DNA of 64,000 nt, taken from positions 186,001 to 250,000 of the forward strand of contig CAWJLG010000006.1 of the NCBI GenBank assembly GCA_963843595.1, in the 5' to 3' direction. A program made the translations under genes and the position numbers. This DNA is from CAIWHR01 sp963843595. GTDB lineage: Bacteria; Pseudomonadota; Gammaproteobacteria; Burkholderiales; Casimicrobiaceae. Below, piece by piece: positions 27,177-35,684 of this stretch. The notes under the pieces were generated by a model. That model saw only the letters and a program-made list of their open reading frames with translations. It was not told where the DNA came from and ran no database searches. Numbering within the stretch: position 1 is the first letter of the stretch; each line of letters begins with the position of its first letter.

Positions 27177-29516
27177 ATGTTTTTCAATAGAAAAGATGTC
27201 GCACATCGACGTCGTTCTACGCGCTCGTCCGTGACCGCTGCCACCGCCTCGCCGACGCTTTCGCCACGTTTCGCACGGCTCGTCCGCGAGTCGTGGTGGC
27301 TCATCGTCGTCGCGGCGTTCGCATGGCTCGCGCTGATCCTCGCAACGTACGCCAGGACCGATCCCGGCTGGTCGTTTTCGGGTACCGGCGCACCGATCGC
27401 CAACAAGGGCGGGACGGCCGGTGCGTGGCTCGCCGATCTGCTGCTGTACCTGTTCGGGTTTTCCGCGTGGTGGTGGGTCGTCGCCGGAATCGTGCTCGTC
27501 GTGGCGGGCTATCGCCGGATCGGACACCCGGAACTTGCCACCGACCATCCGCTGGGGCTCGGGATTCTCGGCTTCGGTCTCGTGCTCGTCGCCAGCGCCG
27601 CGCTGGAAGCCTTGCGACTCTATCGGCTGCCCGTGACGCTCCCGTCGGGAGCCGGCGGCGCGTTGGGCGAGCTTCTGAGCAACCTGCTGGCGCGATTGAT
27701 CGGATTCAACGGCGCCACGCTGCTGCTGCTCGCGCTGTTCGCCGTCGGCTGGTCGCTGTTCTTCGGCATGTCGTGGCTGCGCCTGATGGAACGCGTCGGC
27801 GCGGCGCTGGAGCGCCTGGCCGGCTGGATCAAGCGGCGGGCACAGGAGCGCGAGGATCGCAAGGTCGGCGCGCAGGCGCTGGCCGAGCGCGAGGAGGCCG
27901 TGGTTCAACTGAAGCACGAGGTCATCGAGCGTGAGCCCGTGATCGTCGTCCCGCCCGTCGTCGACGTGCCGAAATCCGCGCGTGCCACCAGGGAAAAGCA
28001 GCGTCCGCTGTTCTTCGACATGCCGGACTCCCCGCTGCCGCCGCTCGCGCTGCTCGAGGACGCGCCGCCGGCGCAGGATGCCGTCAGTCCGGACACCCTC
28101 GAATACACGTCGCGGCTGATCGAGCGCAAGCTCGCCGATTTCGGCGTCGCCGTGAAGGTGCTCGCCGCGTACCCCGGGCCCGTGATCACGCGCTACGAGA
28201 TCGAGCCCGCGGTCGGCGTGAAGGGCGCGCAGATCGTGAACCTGATCAAGGATCTGGCGCGCGCGCTGTCGGTCGTCAGCATTCGCGTCGTCGAGACCAT
28301 CCCGGGCAAGTCGTGCATGGGACTCGAGCTGCCGAACCCGAAACGGCAGATGGTGCGGCTGATCGAGATCCTGTCGTCCGCCGCGTACAACGATTCCCCG
28401 AGCCCGCTCGCGCTGGCGCTGGGCAAGGACATCGCCGGCAAGCCGGTCATCGCCGACCTCGCCAAGATGCCGCACCTGCTCGTGGCGGGCACGACCGGGT
28501 CGGGCAAGTCGGTGGCCGTCAACGCGATGATCCTGTCGCTGCTGTACAAGGCCGAGCCGCGGCAGGTGCGCCTGATCCTCGTCGATCCGAAGATGCTGGA
28601 ACTGTCCGTTTACGAAGGCATCCCGCATCTGCTCGCACCGGTGGTCACCGACATGAAGCTCGCCGGCACCGCGCTCAACTGGTGCGTCGGGGAAATGGAG
28701 CGCCGCTACCGGCTGTTGTCCTCGCTCGGCGTGCGCAACCTCTCCGGCTACAACGCCAAGGTCGCGGAGGCGAAAAAGGCGGGCAAGCCGCTGACCAACC
28801 CGTTCTCGTTGACGCCCGACGCACCCGAGCCCATCGAGGAGATGCCGGTGATCGTCGTCGTGATCGACGAGCTCGCGGACCTGATGATGGTCACCGGCAA
28901 GAAGATCGAGGAACTCATCGCCCGCATCGCCCAGAAGGCGCGTGCCGCCGGAATTCATCTGATCCTGGCCACGCAGCGGCCGAGCGTGGACGTCATCACG
29001 GGCCTCATCAAGGCGAACATTCCGTCGCGGATCGCGTTCCAGGTGGCAAGCAAGGTCGATTCGCGGACGATCCTCGACCACATGGGCGCGGAGGCTCTGC
29101 TCGGGCAGGGCGACATGCTGTACCAGCCGATCGGCAGCGGGCACCCGCATCGCGTGCACGGGGCTTTCGTTTCGGACGCCGAAGTCCACCGGGTCGTCGA
29201 CCACCTGAAGGCGCAGGGCGGTCCCCAGTACGTCGACGGGGTCCTCGACGGGGCAGCGGGCGAGAACGGCAGCGGCGACGGCATCAGCGTCGACGCCGGC
29301 GATGCGGAATCGGATCCGATGTACGATCAGGCGGTCGCCGTCGTGCTGCAGACGCGGCGGCCGTCGATATCGCTGGTCCAGCGCCATCTGCGGATCGGCT
29401 ACAACCGGGCCGCACGGCTGATCGAGCAGATGGAGCGCGCCGGACTCGTGTCGCCGATGCAGACCAACGGCAATCGCGAGGTGCTCGTTCCGGCGGGCAA
29501 GGGCGACGCGGCGTGA
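27177..29516 (+). CDS. ftsK: DNA translocase FtsK
   Basis: A 779-residue septal DNA pump that segregates chromosome ends and activates XerCD recombination at dif. The N-terminal 210 residues hold about four membrane helices. A short linker follows, shorter than in E. coli FtsK. The motor domain has Walker A GTTGSGKS near residue 440 and Walker B VVVIDELADL. The C-terminal gamma winged-helix (about residues 715-779, RHLRIGYNRAARLIEQME) reads KOPS sequences. The stop overlaps the next gene's GTG start. Confidence 0.97.
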   Translation: MFFNRKDVAHRRRSTRSSVTAATASPTLSPRFARLVRESWWLIVVAAFAWLALILATYARTDPGWSFSGTGAPIANKGGTAGAWLADLLLYLFGFSAWWWVVAGIVLVVAGYRRIGHPELATDHPLGLGILGFGLVLVASAALEALRLYRLPVTLPSGAGGALGELLSNLLARLIGFNGATLLLLALFAVGWSLFFGMSWLRLMERVGAALERLAGWIKRRAQEREDRKVGAQALAEREEAVVQLKHEVIEREPVIVVPPVVDVPKSARATREKQRPLFFDMPDSPLPPLALLEDAPPAQDAVSPDTLEYTSRLIERKLADFGVAVKVLAAYPGPVITRYEIEPAVGVKGAQIVNLIKDLARALSVVSIRVVETIPGKSCMGLELPNPKRQMVRLIEILSSAAYNDSPSPLALALGKDIAGKPVIADLAKMPHLLVAGTTGSGKSVAVNAMILSLLYKAEPRQVRLILVDPKMLELSVYEGIPHLLAPVVTDMKLAGTALNWCVGEMERRYRLLSSLGVRNLSGYNAKVAEAKKAGKPLTNPFSLTPDAPEPIEEMPVIVVVIDELADLMMVTGKKIEELIARIAQKARAAGIHLILATQRPSVDVITGLIKANIPSRIAFQVASKVDSRTILDHMGAEALLGQGDMLYQPIGSGHPHRVHGAFVSDAEVHRVVDHLKAQGGPQYVDGVLDGAAGENGSGDGISVDAGDAESDPMYDQAVAVVLQTRRPSISLVQRHLRIGYNRAARLIEQMERAGLVSPMQTNGNREVLVPAGKGDAA

Positions 29517-29890
29517 CGGTGCGCCGGCTCGCGCGCGTCGCACTGTGGCTCGCGGCATCGCTCGCCACGCCGGCACTTTCCGGCCCGGTGCTGGTCTACC
29601 GCGAAGGCGCGGAGTACTGCCCGCGCGACCGGCCGGCGGACGCGCCGGTGCTCTCCCAGTCCGAGGCGATCGAGCGCGCGCGGACACTCCTGCCGAAGAC
29701 GTTCTGCGGGCCGACGTTCTTCGTCGACGGCTGCGAGTTCGAACCCGAGTTCGCACTGGGCATCTGGCGGATCTACGTCCACCAGTACAAGCTCGCGGCC
29801 GACGGGCGCAAGGCTCGCGACGGGCTCGAACACTCCTACATCATCCTCGACACGGTCGGCAATTGCGTCGCCAACATTCCCGGAACCTGA
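29513..29890 (+). CDS. Small exported protein of unknown function between ftsK and lolA
   Basis: A 125-residue protein. An N-terminal signal peptide is evident (VALWLAASLATPALSG). The mature part has four cysteines (EYCPRD, TFCGPTFF, DGCEFEP, GNCVANIP), suggesting two disulfides in the periplasm. No function is recognised. The GTG start overlaps the ftsK stop and lolA begins 2 nt after its end, so it is translated as part of the ftsK-lolA unit. Tight coupling suggests a cell-envelope role, but that is inference. Confidence 0.78.
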   Translation: MTVRRLARVALWLAASLATPALSGPVLVYREGAEYCPRDRPADAPVLSQSEAIERARTLLPKTFCGPTFFVDGCEFEPEFALGIWRIYVHQYKLAADGRKARDGLEHSYIILDTVGNCVANIPGT

Positions 29891-29892
29891 CG

Positions 29893-30543
29893 ATGCCCCT
29901 GCGAAGCGTCCGAGTCGCCCGAGCCGTGCATGCCGTGCTGACGTTCCTGGCATGCGTCGGATTCGCGGCCGCCGCCCATGCCAGCGGCCCGGCGCAGCTG
30001 CGGGCCTTCGTCGACGGCGCCCAGCGGGGCAAGGCGACGTTCCGGCAGGTGGTCGCGGCGAAGGACGGCCGCCGCCCCCAGGAGTCGAGCGGTACTTTCT
30101 CGTTCGCGCGCCCCGGCAAGTTTCGCTGGAGCTACGAGAAACCCGTCGAGCAGCTGATCGTCGGCGACGGCGAGCGCGTGTGGGTGTACGACCGGGATCT
30201 CAACCAGGTCATCGTGCGCAGGATCGATCGGGCGCTGGGCTCGAGCCCCGCAGCGCTGCTTGCCGGCGACAACGCACTCGAGAAGAACTTCGACATCGCG
30301 GACGCCGGGAAGAGCGACGGCCTCGAGTACGTCGACGCTAAGCCGAAGTCCCCGGACAGCGGATTCGCACGCGTGCGCATCGGCTTTCGCGACAACCTGC
30401 CGCGGGCGATGGAGCTCGAGGACATGTTCGGCAATGTCACCACGCTGACCTTCGGCAGCTTCGAGCGCAACCCGGCCCTCGATGCCGGAGAGTTCCGCTT
30501 CGCCGTCCCCAACGGCGCCGACGTCGTCGGCGATCCGAACTAG
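29893..30543 (+). CDS. lolA: Outer-membrane lipoprotein carrier protein LolA
   Basis: A 216-residue periplasmic chaperone that carries lipoproteins from the LolCDE complex to LolB. A signal peptide covers about residues 1-31 (ending AHAS). Conserved features include FRQ near the mature N-terminus, GTFSFARPGKFRWSYEKP and the C-terminal DMFGNVTTLTFGSFERNP. It lies directly downstream of ftsK and the small exported protein, as in other betaproteobacteria. Confidence 0.95.
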   Translation: MPLRSVRVARAVHAVLTFLACVGFAAAAHASGPAQLRAFVDGAQRGKATFRQVVAAKDGRRPQESSGTFSFARPGKFRWSYEKPVEQLIVGDGERVWVYDRDLNQVIVRRIDRALGSSPAALLAGDNALEKNFDIADAGKSDGLEYVDAKPKSPDSGFARVRIGFRDNLPRAMELEDMFGNVTTLTFGSFERNPALDAGEFRFAVPNGADVVGDPN

Positions 30544-30586
30544 CGTCCTCGGGCGCGCGCGGCGGCCGCCGTACGCGCGGCTCCCC

Positions 30587-31567
30587 TCACGGCAGCGCGA
30601 TGCCGCGCTCGGCGAGCACCCGGCGCAGTCGGTCCGGATAGTCGGTGATCAGGCCGTCGACGCCGAGGTCGACGAGCGTCGCCATGTCCGCCGGCTCGTT
30701 GACGGTCCAGGGAACGAGCTTGAGGCCGAGCCCGCGGGCCACGGCGGCTTCCTGCGGCGTCACGTTGCGCCAGAAGGGCGACCAGGTTGTGCAACCCGCT
30801 GCAGCAACGAGCTTCGGCAGCGACCCCTGCGTGGCCGCGAGGTCGAGGCCCGCAAACCACGGCGAGGGCGTGCGCGCGGCGCGGGCAACGGTGTCGTTCG
30901 ACGGGGTCTCGATCGTCAGGCACACGGTGGCGATTTCGGGGGCGATGCGATTGATCTCGCGCAACGTCCGCCAGTCGAACGACTGCACCGTGATCCGGTC
31001 GGCGAGTCCGGCCGTGCGGACGGCGTCCGCGACGAGATGCGCGAAGGTCGACGCGTCGACGGTTTCCTCGCCGCTGGTCGGCGTGATCTTGGTCTCGATG
31101 TTGAACCGCACGCGCTTGGCGTGTGCCCGGCCGAGCGCGAACACCTCGGCCAGCGTGGGAAACCGCTCGCCGTCGGCGGGCTGCTGGGCAGGAAACTGCT
31201 GCGCGTACCGGCTCTGCGGATTCGTGCGCCCGATGTCGTAGCGCCGGAGCTCGGCGAGCGTCAGCGAGTGGATCGGCGGCCCTTTTTCGCCGAGCCACCT
31301 GCCGTCAGCGTCACGCACCAGGTCCGGATTGAGGAAGGGGTCGTGCGCGATCACCAGCACGCCGTCCCGCGTGACGGCGAGATCGGTCTCGAGTGTGGTC
31401 ACGCCGATGGCCAGCGCCGTGCGGAACGCCACCAGCGTGTTTTCCGGCGCCAGGCCCCGCGCACCGCGGTGACCCTGGACGTCGAAGCAGAATCCGGTCG
31501 CCGGCAGCAGAGCGAAGACCAGCGCCGTCCACGCGCGGGCGAGCGCAGCTGCCGGGCGTCGCGTCAT
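30587..31567 (-). CDS. Glycerophosphodiester phosphodiesterase
   Basis: A 326-residue exported enzyme that hydrolyses glycerophosphodiesters to glycerol 3-phosphate and an alcohol. The signal peptide ends near residue 27. The GDPD signature is clear: QGHRGARGLAPENTL with the catalytic His pair, LETDLAVTRDGVLVIAHDP, and the C-terminal WTVNEPADMATLVDLGVDGLITDYP. The start at 31567 overlaps the stop of the upstream dehydrogenase gene, indicating one operon. Confidence 0.94.
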   Translation of the reverse strand: MTRRPAAALARAWTALVFALLPATGFCFDVQGHRGARGLAPENTLVAFRTALAIGVTTLETDLAVTRDGVLVIAHDPFLNPDLVRDADGRWLGEKGPPIHSLTLAELRRYDIGRTNPQSRYAQQFPAQQPADGERFPTLAEVFALGRAHAKRVRFNIETKITPTSGEETVDASTFAHLVADAVRTAGLADRITVQSFDWRTLREINRIAPEIATVCLTIETPSNDTVARAARTPSPWFAGLDLAATQGSLPKLVAAAGCTTWSPFWRNVTPQEAAVARGLGLKLVPWTVNEPADMATLVDLGVDGLITDYPDRLRRVLAERGIALP

Positions 31568-32592
31568 CGGCCGAGCCAGGCCTGCACCCGCGGATGGTCG
31601 AGAACCGAGGGATCGACGACGAATTCCGGGCGCCTTCCGGCGAGCGCGTCGACGATGCTCGCGAGTCCCGTCGACGCCATGTTGTGGAAGCACTCGTCGG
31701 TCCAGCACAGCGAATGCGGCGTGACGATCACATTTTCCATCGCCAGCAGCGGATTGTCCGCATCGACCGGCTCGTGCTCGAAGACGTCGAGCGCGGCACC
31801 GGCAATGCGGCTGGCGCGCAGCGCCTCGATCAGTGCGCTCTCGTCGACGATCGGCCCGCGGGCGACGTTGACGAAGAACGCCTCCGGCTTCATCTGCGCG
31901 AAGGCCCGGACGCCGACGAGGTGCCGTGTCTCGTCGTTGAGCAGGCAGCAGACGACGACGAAGTCCGACTCACGCATGACGGTATCGAGATCGACCTTGC
32001 GCGCACCGAGGTAGCCCAGCTCGATCGCGTTCACGTAGGGATCGGCGGCGAGCAGCCGCAGGTCGAACGCGCGCGCCATGCGCAGCAGCTCCTTGCCGAT
32101 GCGCCCCGCACCGATCACGCCCAGCGTGCGGCCGGTGAGGCCCAGCCCCATGTGGTCCATCCGCTCGTGCCAGCGTCCGCTGCGGGCAAGCCGATCCTTG
32201 AGGAACAGACGACCGGCGAGCGCGAGCACGAAGGTGACGGCGATCGTCGCCACGGGGCGCGGCATCGAGCTCGGGGTGTTGGTCACCACGATCCCGGCGC
32301 GGGACAGGGCGGGAACGTCGACCGAGTCATACCCGACGCCGTGGCGGGCGACCACGCGCAGCCGGCAATCGCTCCGCGCGACGGCCGAAGCCGGCACGCG
32401 CGGAATGTTCACGTACAGCGCGTCGTAGCGAGCCGCATGATCGGCCGTGATTTCGGGCACGACCTCCGGCAGGTACTCCCAATCGAGGTCGGGCGCGCCG
32501 TCGAGGATCGCCAGCGCCCTGCGGCCGAACGCGGGCTCGCCGCGCGAGTCGAGGATGTCGCGGGTCAGTCCGACGCGGAATCTCATGGCCAT
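31564..32592 (-). CDS. D-isomer-specific 2-hydroxyacid dehydrogenase
   Basis: A 342-residue NAD-dependent dehydrogenase of the phosphoglycerate/glyoxylate/hydroxypyruvate reductase superfamily. The nucleotide-binding GVIGAGRIGKELLRMA, the catalytic Arg in NVARGPIVDE, the Glu in DVFEHEPVD and the His in TPHSLCWTDE are visible. Substrate specificity cannot be read. It sits between a GDPD gene and an HpcH/HpaI aldolase gene (6-nt gap), so it may act on the 2-keto or 2-hydroxy acids handled by the aldolase. Confidence 0.92.
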   Translation of the reverse strand: MAMRFRVGLTRDILDSRGEPAFGRRALAILDGAPDLDWEYLPEVVPEITADHAARYDALYVNIPRVPASAVARSDCRLRVVARHGVGYDSVDVPALSRAGIVVTNTPSSMPRPVATIAVTFVLALAGRLFLKDRLARSGRWHERMDHMGLGLTGRTLGVIGAGRIGKELLRMARAFDLRLLAADPYVNAIELGYLGARKVDLDTVMRESDFVVVCCLLNDETRHLVGVRAFAQMKPEAFFVNVARGPIVDESALIEALRASRIAGAALDVFEHEPVDADNPLLAMENVIVTPHSLCWTDECFHNMASTGLASIVDALAGRRPEFVVDPSVLDHPRVQAWLGR

Positions 32593-32598
32593 GATGAT

Positions 32599-33395
32599 TC
32601 AGGTCCTTCCGGTTGGCGTGGTTCGCAGCAGATCGAGACCGTGCTTCATCGCCGCTTGAAGCAGGTGCGGGTCGACGCCGTAGGCCAGCAACCGGAAGCC
32701 CTTCGCGGCGTAGTCGCGCGCCCAGTCGTCGTCGGTGGCCAGAAACGCGGCAGTCTTGCCGTGTCGGACGCACGCGGCGACGATCCGATCGACGCCGGCG
32801 ATGTAATCCGGATGCCGGAACTGCCCGGGAATGCCCATGAAGTTCGTGAGATCGAAGTGACCGAGCCACAGTGCATCGACACCAGGCACTGCGGCGATCG
32901 CGTCGACGTTGGCCAGCCCTTCCGCGGTCTCGATCTGGGCGATCACCATGGTTCGCTCGTGCAGCGCGGCCATCTTCGCGCCGACGTCGCCGCTCGTGTA
33001 ATCGTCGTGCGCGAATCCGAACGCGGCGCCGCGCCGGCCCTGCGGCGGGTAGCGGGTGCAGGCGACGATCCGAGTGGCCTCGTCCGCGGTGCCGACCATC
33101 GGGACCATGACACCCAACGCGCCGACGTCCAGCGCCCGGGCGATGAACGGGTACTCGCCCCGCGGAACGCGGACCATCGGCACGATGTCGAGGCCGCGGC
33201 AGAGCGCGAACTGCGTCTTGAGCGTCTCGAACCCGAGGCCGGTGTGCTCCATGTCGTAGAGGACGAACTCGGCCCCGGCGTTCCGGCAGATCTGCGGGAG
33301 GCCGGGGAGAAGAACTCGAAGATCATCGCGCCGAACGCACGGCCGCCGCCGGCGAGCCGGTTCTTGACGGGATTGGGTCGCAACGTCGGGTTCAT
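32599..33395 (-). pseudogene. HpcH/HpaI-family aldolase, single-base frameshift
   Basis: The N-terminal piece (from the ATG at 33395, MNPTLRPNPVKNRL to MIFEFFSP) and the remainder (GLPQICRNAGAEFVLYDMEHTG onward, to 32599) lie in different frames. They join if one G/C is restored at about 33303-33308, giving FFSPGLPQ and 265 residues, a normal family length. The family cleaves 2-keto-4-hydroxy acids with a divalent metal; the metal-site Glu (IAQIETAEGL) and Asp (DALWLGHFDL) and the substrate-binding Arg (VPRGEYP) are intact. The affected site is a short C/G run, so a sequencing or assembly error is plausible. Otherwise the gene is inactivated. Confidence 0.85.
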
Positions 33396-33454
33396 GGCGC
33401 TCCGATGGGGCCTCGGGGATAGTGGCGGGATCGCGCGGTGCAGCGGGACCGTGG

Positions 33455-34189
33455 TCAGCCGGACAGCGTCGCGAGGTACGCGCGGACGCGCTTCGCGTTG
33501 GTGCCGAGATCGCTCTTGCCCACGCGCGAGAGCGAGCGGACGTCGACCCGGCTCCCGGTCGGTGCAGGAGCGATCCGGACGACAACGTCGTCCTTGAATC
33601 CGAACCATGGCGTGGTCGCGGTCGCCTCGATGCGGCCGGCGGCAGGGTCGGCGGCCACGATGTCCCATCCGGCGTCCCGTGCGGCCGCGAGCGCCCGGGC
33701 GAACGCTGCAGCCGGTGGCACGGCAAGGTCGAGCGGGCGGATGTCGGGGTACGCGCGGCGCTGCTCGGCCGCCACTGCGGGTCCGCCGTAGGTCGGCGGA
33801 TTCGCTGCGCCTGCGCGCATCGGGACCAGCGCCACGAAGGCGGGCGGATCGGCGAGATCGGTCGAAATGTCGTGGATGGCCGGCACGGCGCGTCCCTGCT
33901 GGTACCAATGCCAGGGCAGCCACGCGGTGGCGAGGCCGACCGCCGCGGCGACGACGAGAGCGGCCACCTGCCCTCGGCGCAACGCCGGCACCGCCAGCGA
34001 GACCAGCGCGATACCGACAGCGACCAGACCGGTGTAGAACGCCCAGCGCAGGAGATCGAAGCCCGCACCATAGCTCCAGAGGCCGAGGCGCACGCCGGGC
34101 CCGGAGGCACCGAGCATCAGCACGGCGGCGAGCGCCGGCAGCAGCGGCCAGCGACGACGAGCCATCGGCATTGACGTCGAATCAGGCAT
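33455..34189 (-). CDS. DUF1499 family membrane protein
   Basis: A 244-residue protein with three N-terminal hydrophobic segments (about 15-35, 47-68, 73-92) and a C-terminal DUF1499 domain (about 110-244), recognised by AVPAIHDISTDLADPPAF, a central GWDIVAAD and TTPWFGFKDDVVVRI. The domain's function is unknown. The ATG at 34189 is one of three closely spaced candidate starts. It is divergent from rarA. Confidence 0.86.
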   Translation of the reverse strand: MPDSTSMPMARRRWPLLPALAAVLMLGASGPGVRLGLWSYGAGFDLLRWAFYTGLVAVGIALVSLAVPALRRGQVAALVVAAAVGLATAWLPWHWYQQGRAVPAIHDISTDLADPPAFVALVPMRAGAANPPTYGGPAVAAEQRRAYPDIRPLDLAVPPAAAFARALAAARDAGWDIVAADPAAGRIEATATTPWFGFKDDVVVRIAPAPTGSRVDVRSLSRVGKSDLGTNAKRVRAYLATLSG

Positions 34190-34325
34190 GGCGAACGAGC
34201 AATCGATGCGGAATGCGGGCGGCGCGGATCGCAGACATCGTACTCCGTTCGCGCTCGCCGGGCGCTCACGTAAACTGTGCGCATGCACGCAACGAAGAAC
34301 GAGCCATGATCGGCACCGCGGGCCC

Positions 34326-35642
34326 GTGAACGACCTTTTCGCTCCTGCGAGCCCGGCTGCGCCGCTCGCCGAGCGGCTGCGCCCCGCTGCGATCACCGAG
34401 GTGATCGGGCAGCGCCATCTGTTGGCGCCGGGCAAACCGCTCGCCGTCGCATTCGCTTCCGGCAAGCTGCACTCGATGATCCTGTGGGGGCCGCCGGGCG
34501 TGGGCAAGACGACGCTCGCGCGGCTGATGGCCGACGCGTTCAACGCCGAGTTCATCGCGTTGTCGGCCGTGCTGTCCGGCGTCAAGGACATCCGTGACGC
34601 GGTCGCGCGCGCCGAGGCGACGCTCGCGCAGAGCGGTCGGCACACGATCCTGTTCGTCGACGAAGTCCACCGCTTCAACAAGGCGCAGCAGGACGCGTTC
34701 CTGCCGTTCGTCGAGCGGGGACTGGTCACCTTCATCGGCGCGACGACCGAGAATCCGTCGTTCGAGGTCAACGGCGCGCTGCTCTCGCGCGCTGCGGTAT
34801 ACGTGCTCGAGCCACTGTCGGTCGAGGACCTCGGCGAGCTTCTGCAACGCGCCCTTGTCGCGGCGGCGCCGGGCCTCGTCGTCACCGAGGATGCCCGTGC
34901 GATGCTGGTGGCCTATGCCGACGGCGACGGGCGGCGCCTTGTCAATCTGGTCGAATATCTGGCAACCGCGGCGGGTGAGGGCAGGCGCGAGCCGGTCGAC
35001 GTCGCGTTCATCGAGGCGACCATCGCGCGCAGCCTGCGCCGCTTCGACAAGGGCGGCGAGGCCTTCTACGACCAGATATCGGCGCTGCACAAGTCGGTGC
35101 GTGGTTCGAACCCCGACGCTGCGCTGTACTGGATGTGCCGGATGCTCGACGGCGGCGCCGATCCGCTCTACGTCGGGCGGCGGCTGATCCGGATGGCGAC
35201 CGAGGACATCGGGCTCGCGGATCCCCGCGCGCTTGCCCTGACGACGGATGCGGTGGCCGTGTACGAGCGCCTGGGCTCGCCCGAGGGCGAACTCGCGCTC
35301 GCCGAGGCGGTGATCTATCTCGCGTGTGCGGCGAAGTCGAATGCCGTCTACAACGCGTACAACGCGGCGCGCGCGTTCATCGCCGAAGACGGGTCGCGTC
35401 CGGTCCCGCTGCGGCTGCGCAACGCGCCGACGAAACTGATGAAAGGCCTGGGCTACGGCAAGGGCTACCGCTACGCGCACGACGAGGCAGGCGCGTACGC
35501 GGCGGGCGAGTCGTACTTCCCCGACCAGATGCCGGCCGTGACGTGGTACGAACCGACCGATCGCGGCCTCGAGGCGAAGATACGCGAGAAGCTCGAGTGG
35601 CTGCGCGCACAGGACCGCCGGGCGCGCGACGAAGAAAGCTGA
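34326..35642 (+). CDS. rarA: Replication-associated recombination protein A (MgsA/RarA)
   Basis: A 438-residue AAA+ ATPase of the clamp-loader-related RarA/MgsA/WRNIP1 family that acts at stalled replication forks. Walker A is GPPGVGKTT, Walker B LFVDEVHRF, sensor 1 ATTENPSFEVN, and the C-terminal tetramerisation domain includes SVRGSNPDAALYWMCRML. The GTG at 34326 (VNDLFAPASP) begins the family sequence; upstream in-frame codons lie in the divergent DUF1499 gene's promoter region. serS follows. Confidence 0.96.
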   Translation: MNDLFAPASPAAPLAERLRPAAITEVIGQRHLLAPGKPLAVAFASGKLHSMILWGPPGVGKTTLARLMADAFNAEFIALSAVLSGVKDIRDAVARAEATLAQSGRHTILFVDEVHRFNKAQQDAFLPFVERGLVTFIGATTENPSFEVNGALLSRAAVYVLEPLSVEDLGELLQRALVAAAPGLVVTEDARAMLVAYADGDGRRLVNLVEYLATAAGEGRREPVDVAFIEATIARSLRRFDKGGEAFYDQISALHKSVRGSNPDAALYWMCRMLDGGADPLYVGRRLIRMATEDIGLADPRALALTTDAVAVYERLGSPEGELALAEAVIYLACAAKSNAVYNAYNAARAFIAEDGSRPVPLRLRNAPTKLMKGLGYGKGYRYAHDEAGAYAAGESYFPDQMPAVTWYEPTDRGLEAKIREKLEWLRAQDRRARDEES

Positions 35643-35669
35643 CCACGCCCCGGGGCTGCCAACCCGGTT

Positions 35670-35678
35670 TGGTAAGAT
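35670..35678 (+). promoter_or_regulatory. Extended -10 element for serS (possible leaderless transcript)
   Basis: TGGTAAGAT matches an extended -10, and its TAAGAT ends 6 nt before the serS ATG. As at nadE, there is no clear -35 and no Shine-Dalgarno sequence. Confidence 0.42.
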
Positions 35679-35684
35679 CGCCTG

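Noticed and set aside
27099..29756. An 885-codon minus-strand open frame
   Set aside because: Antisense to ftsK, which has complete domain structure.
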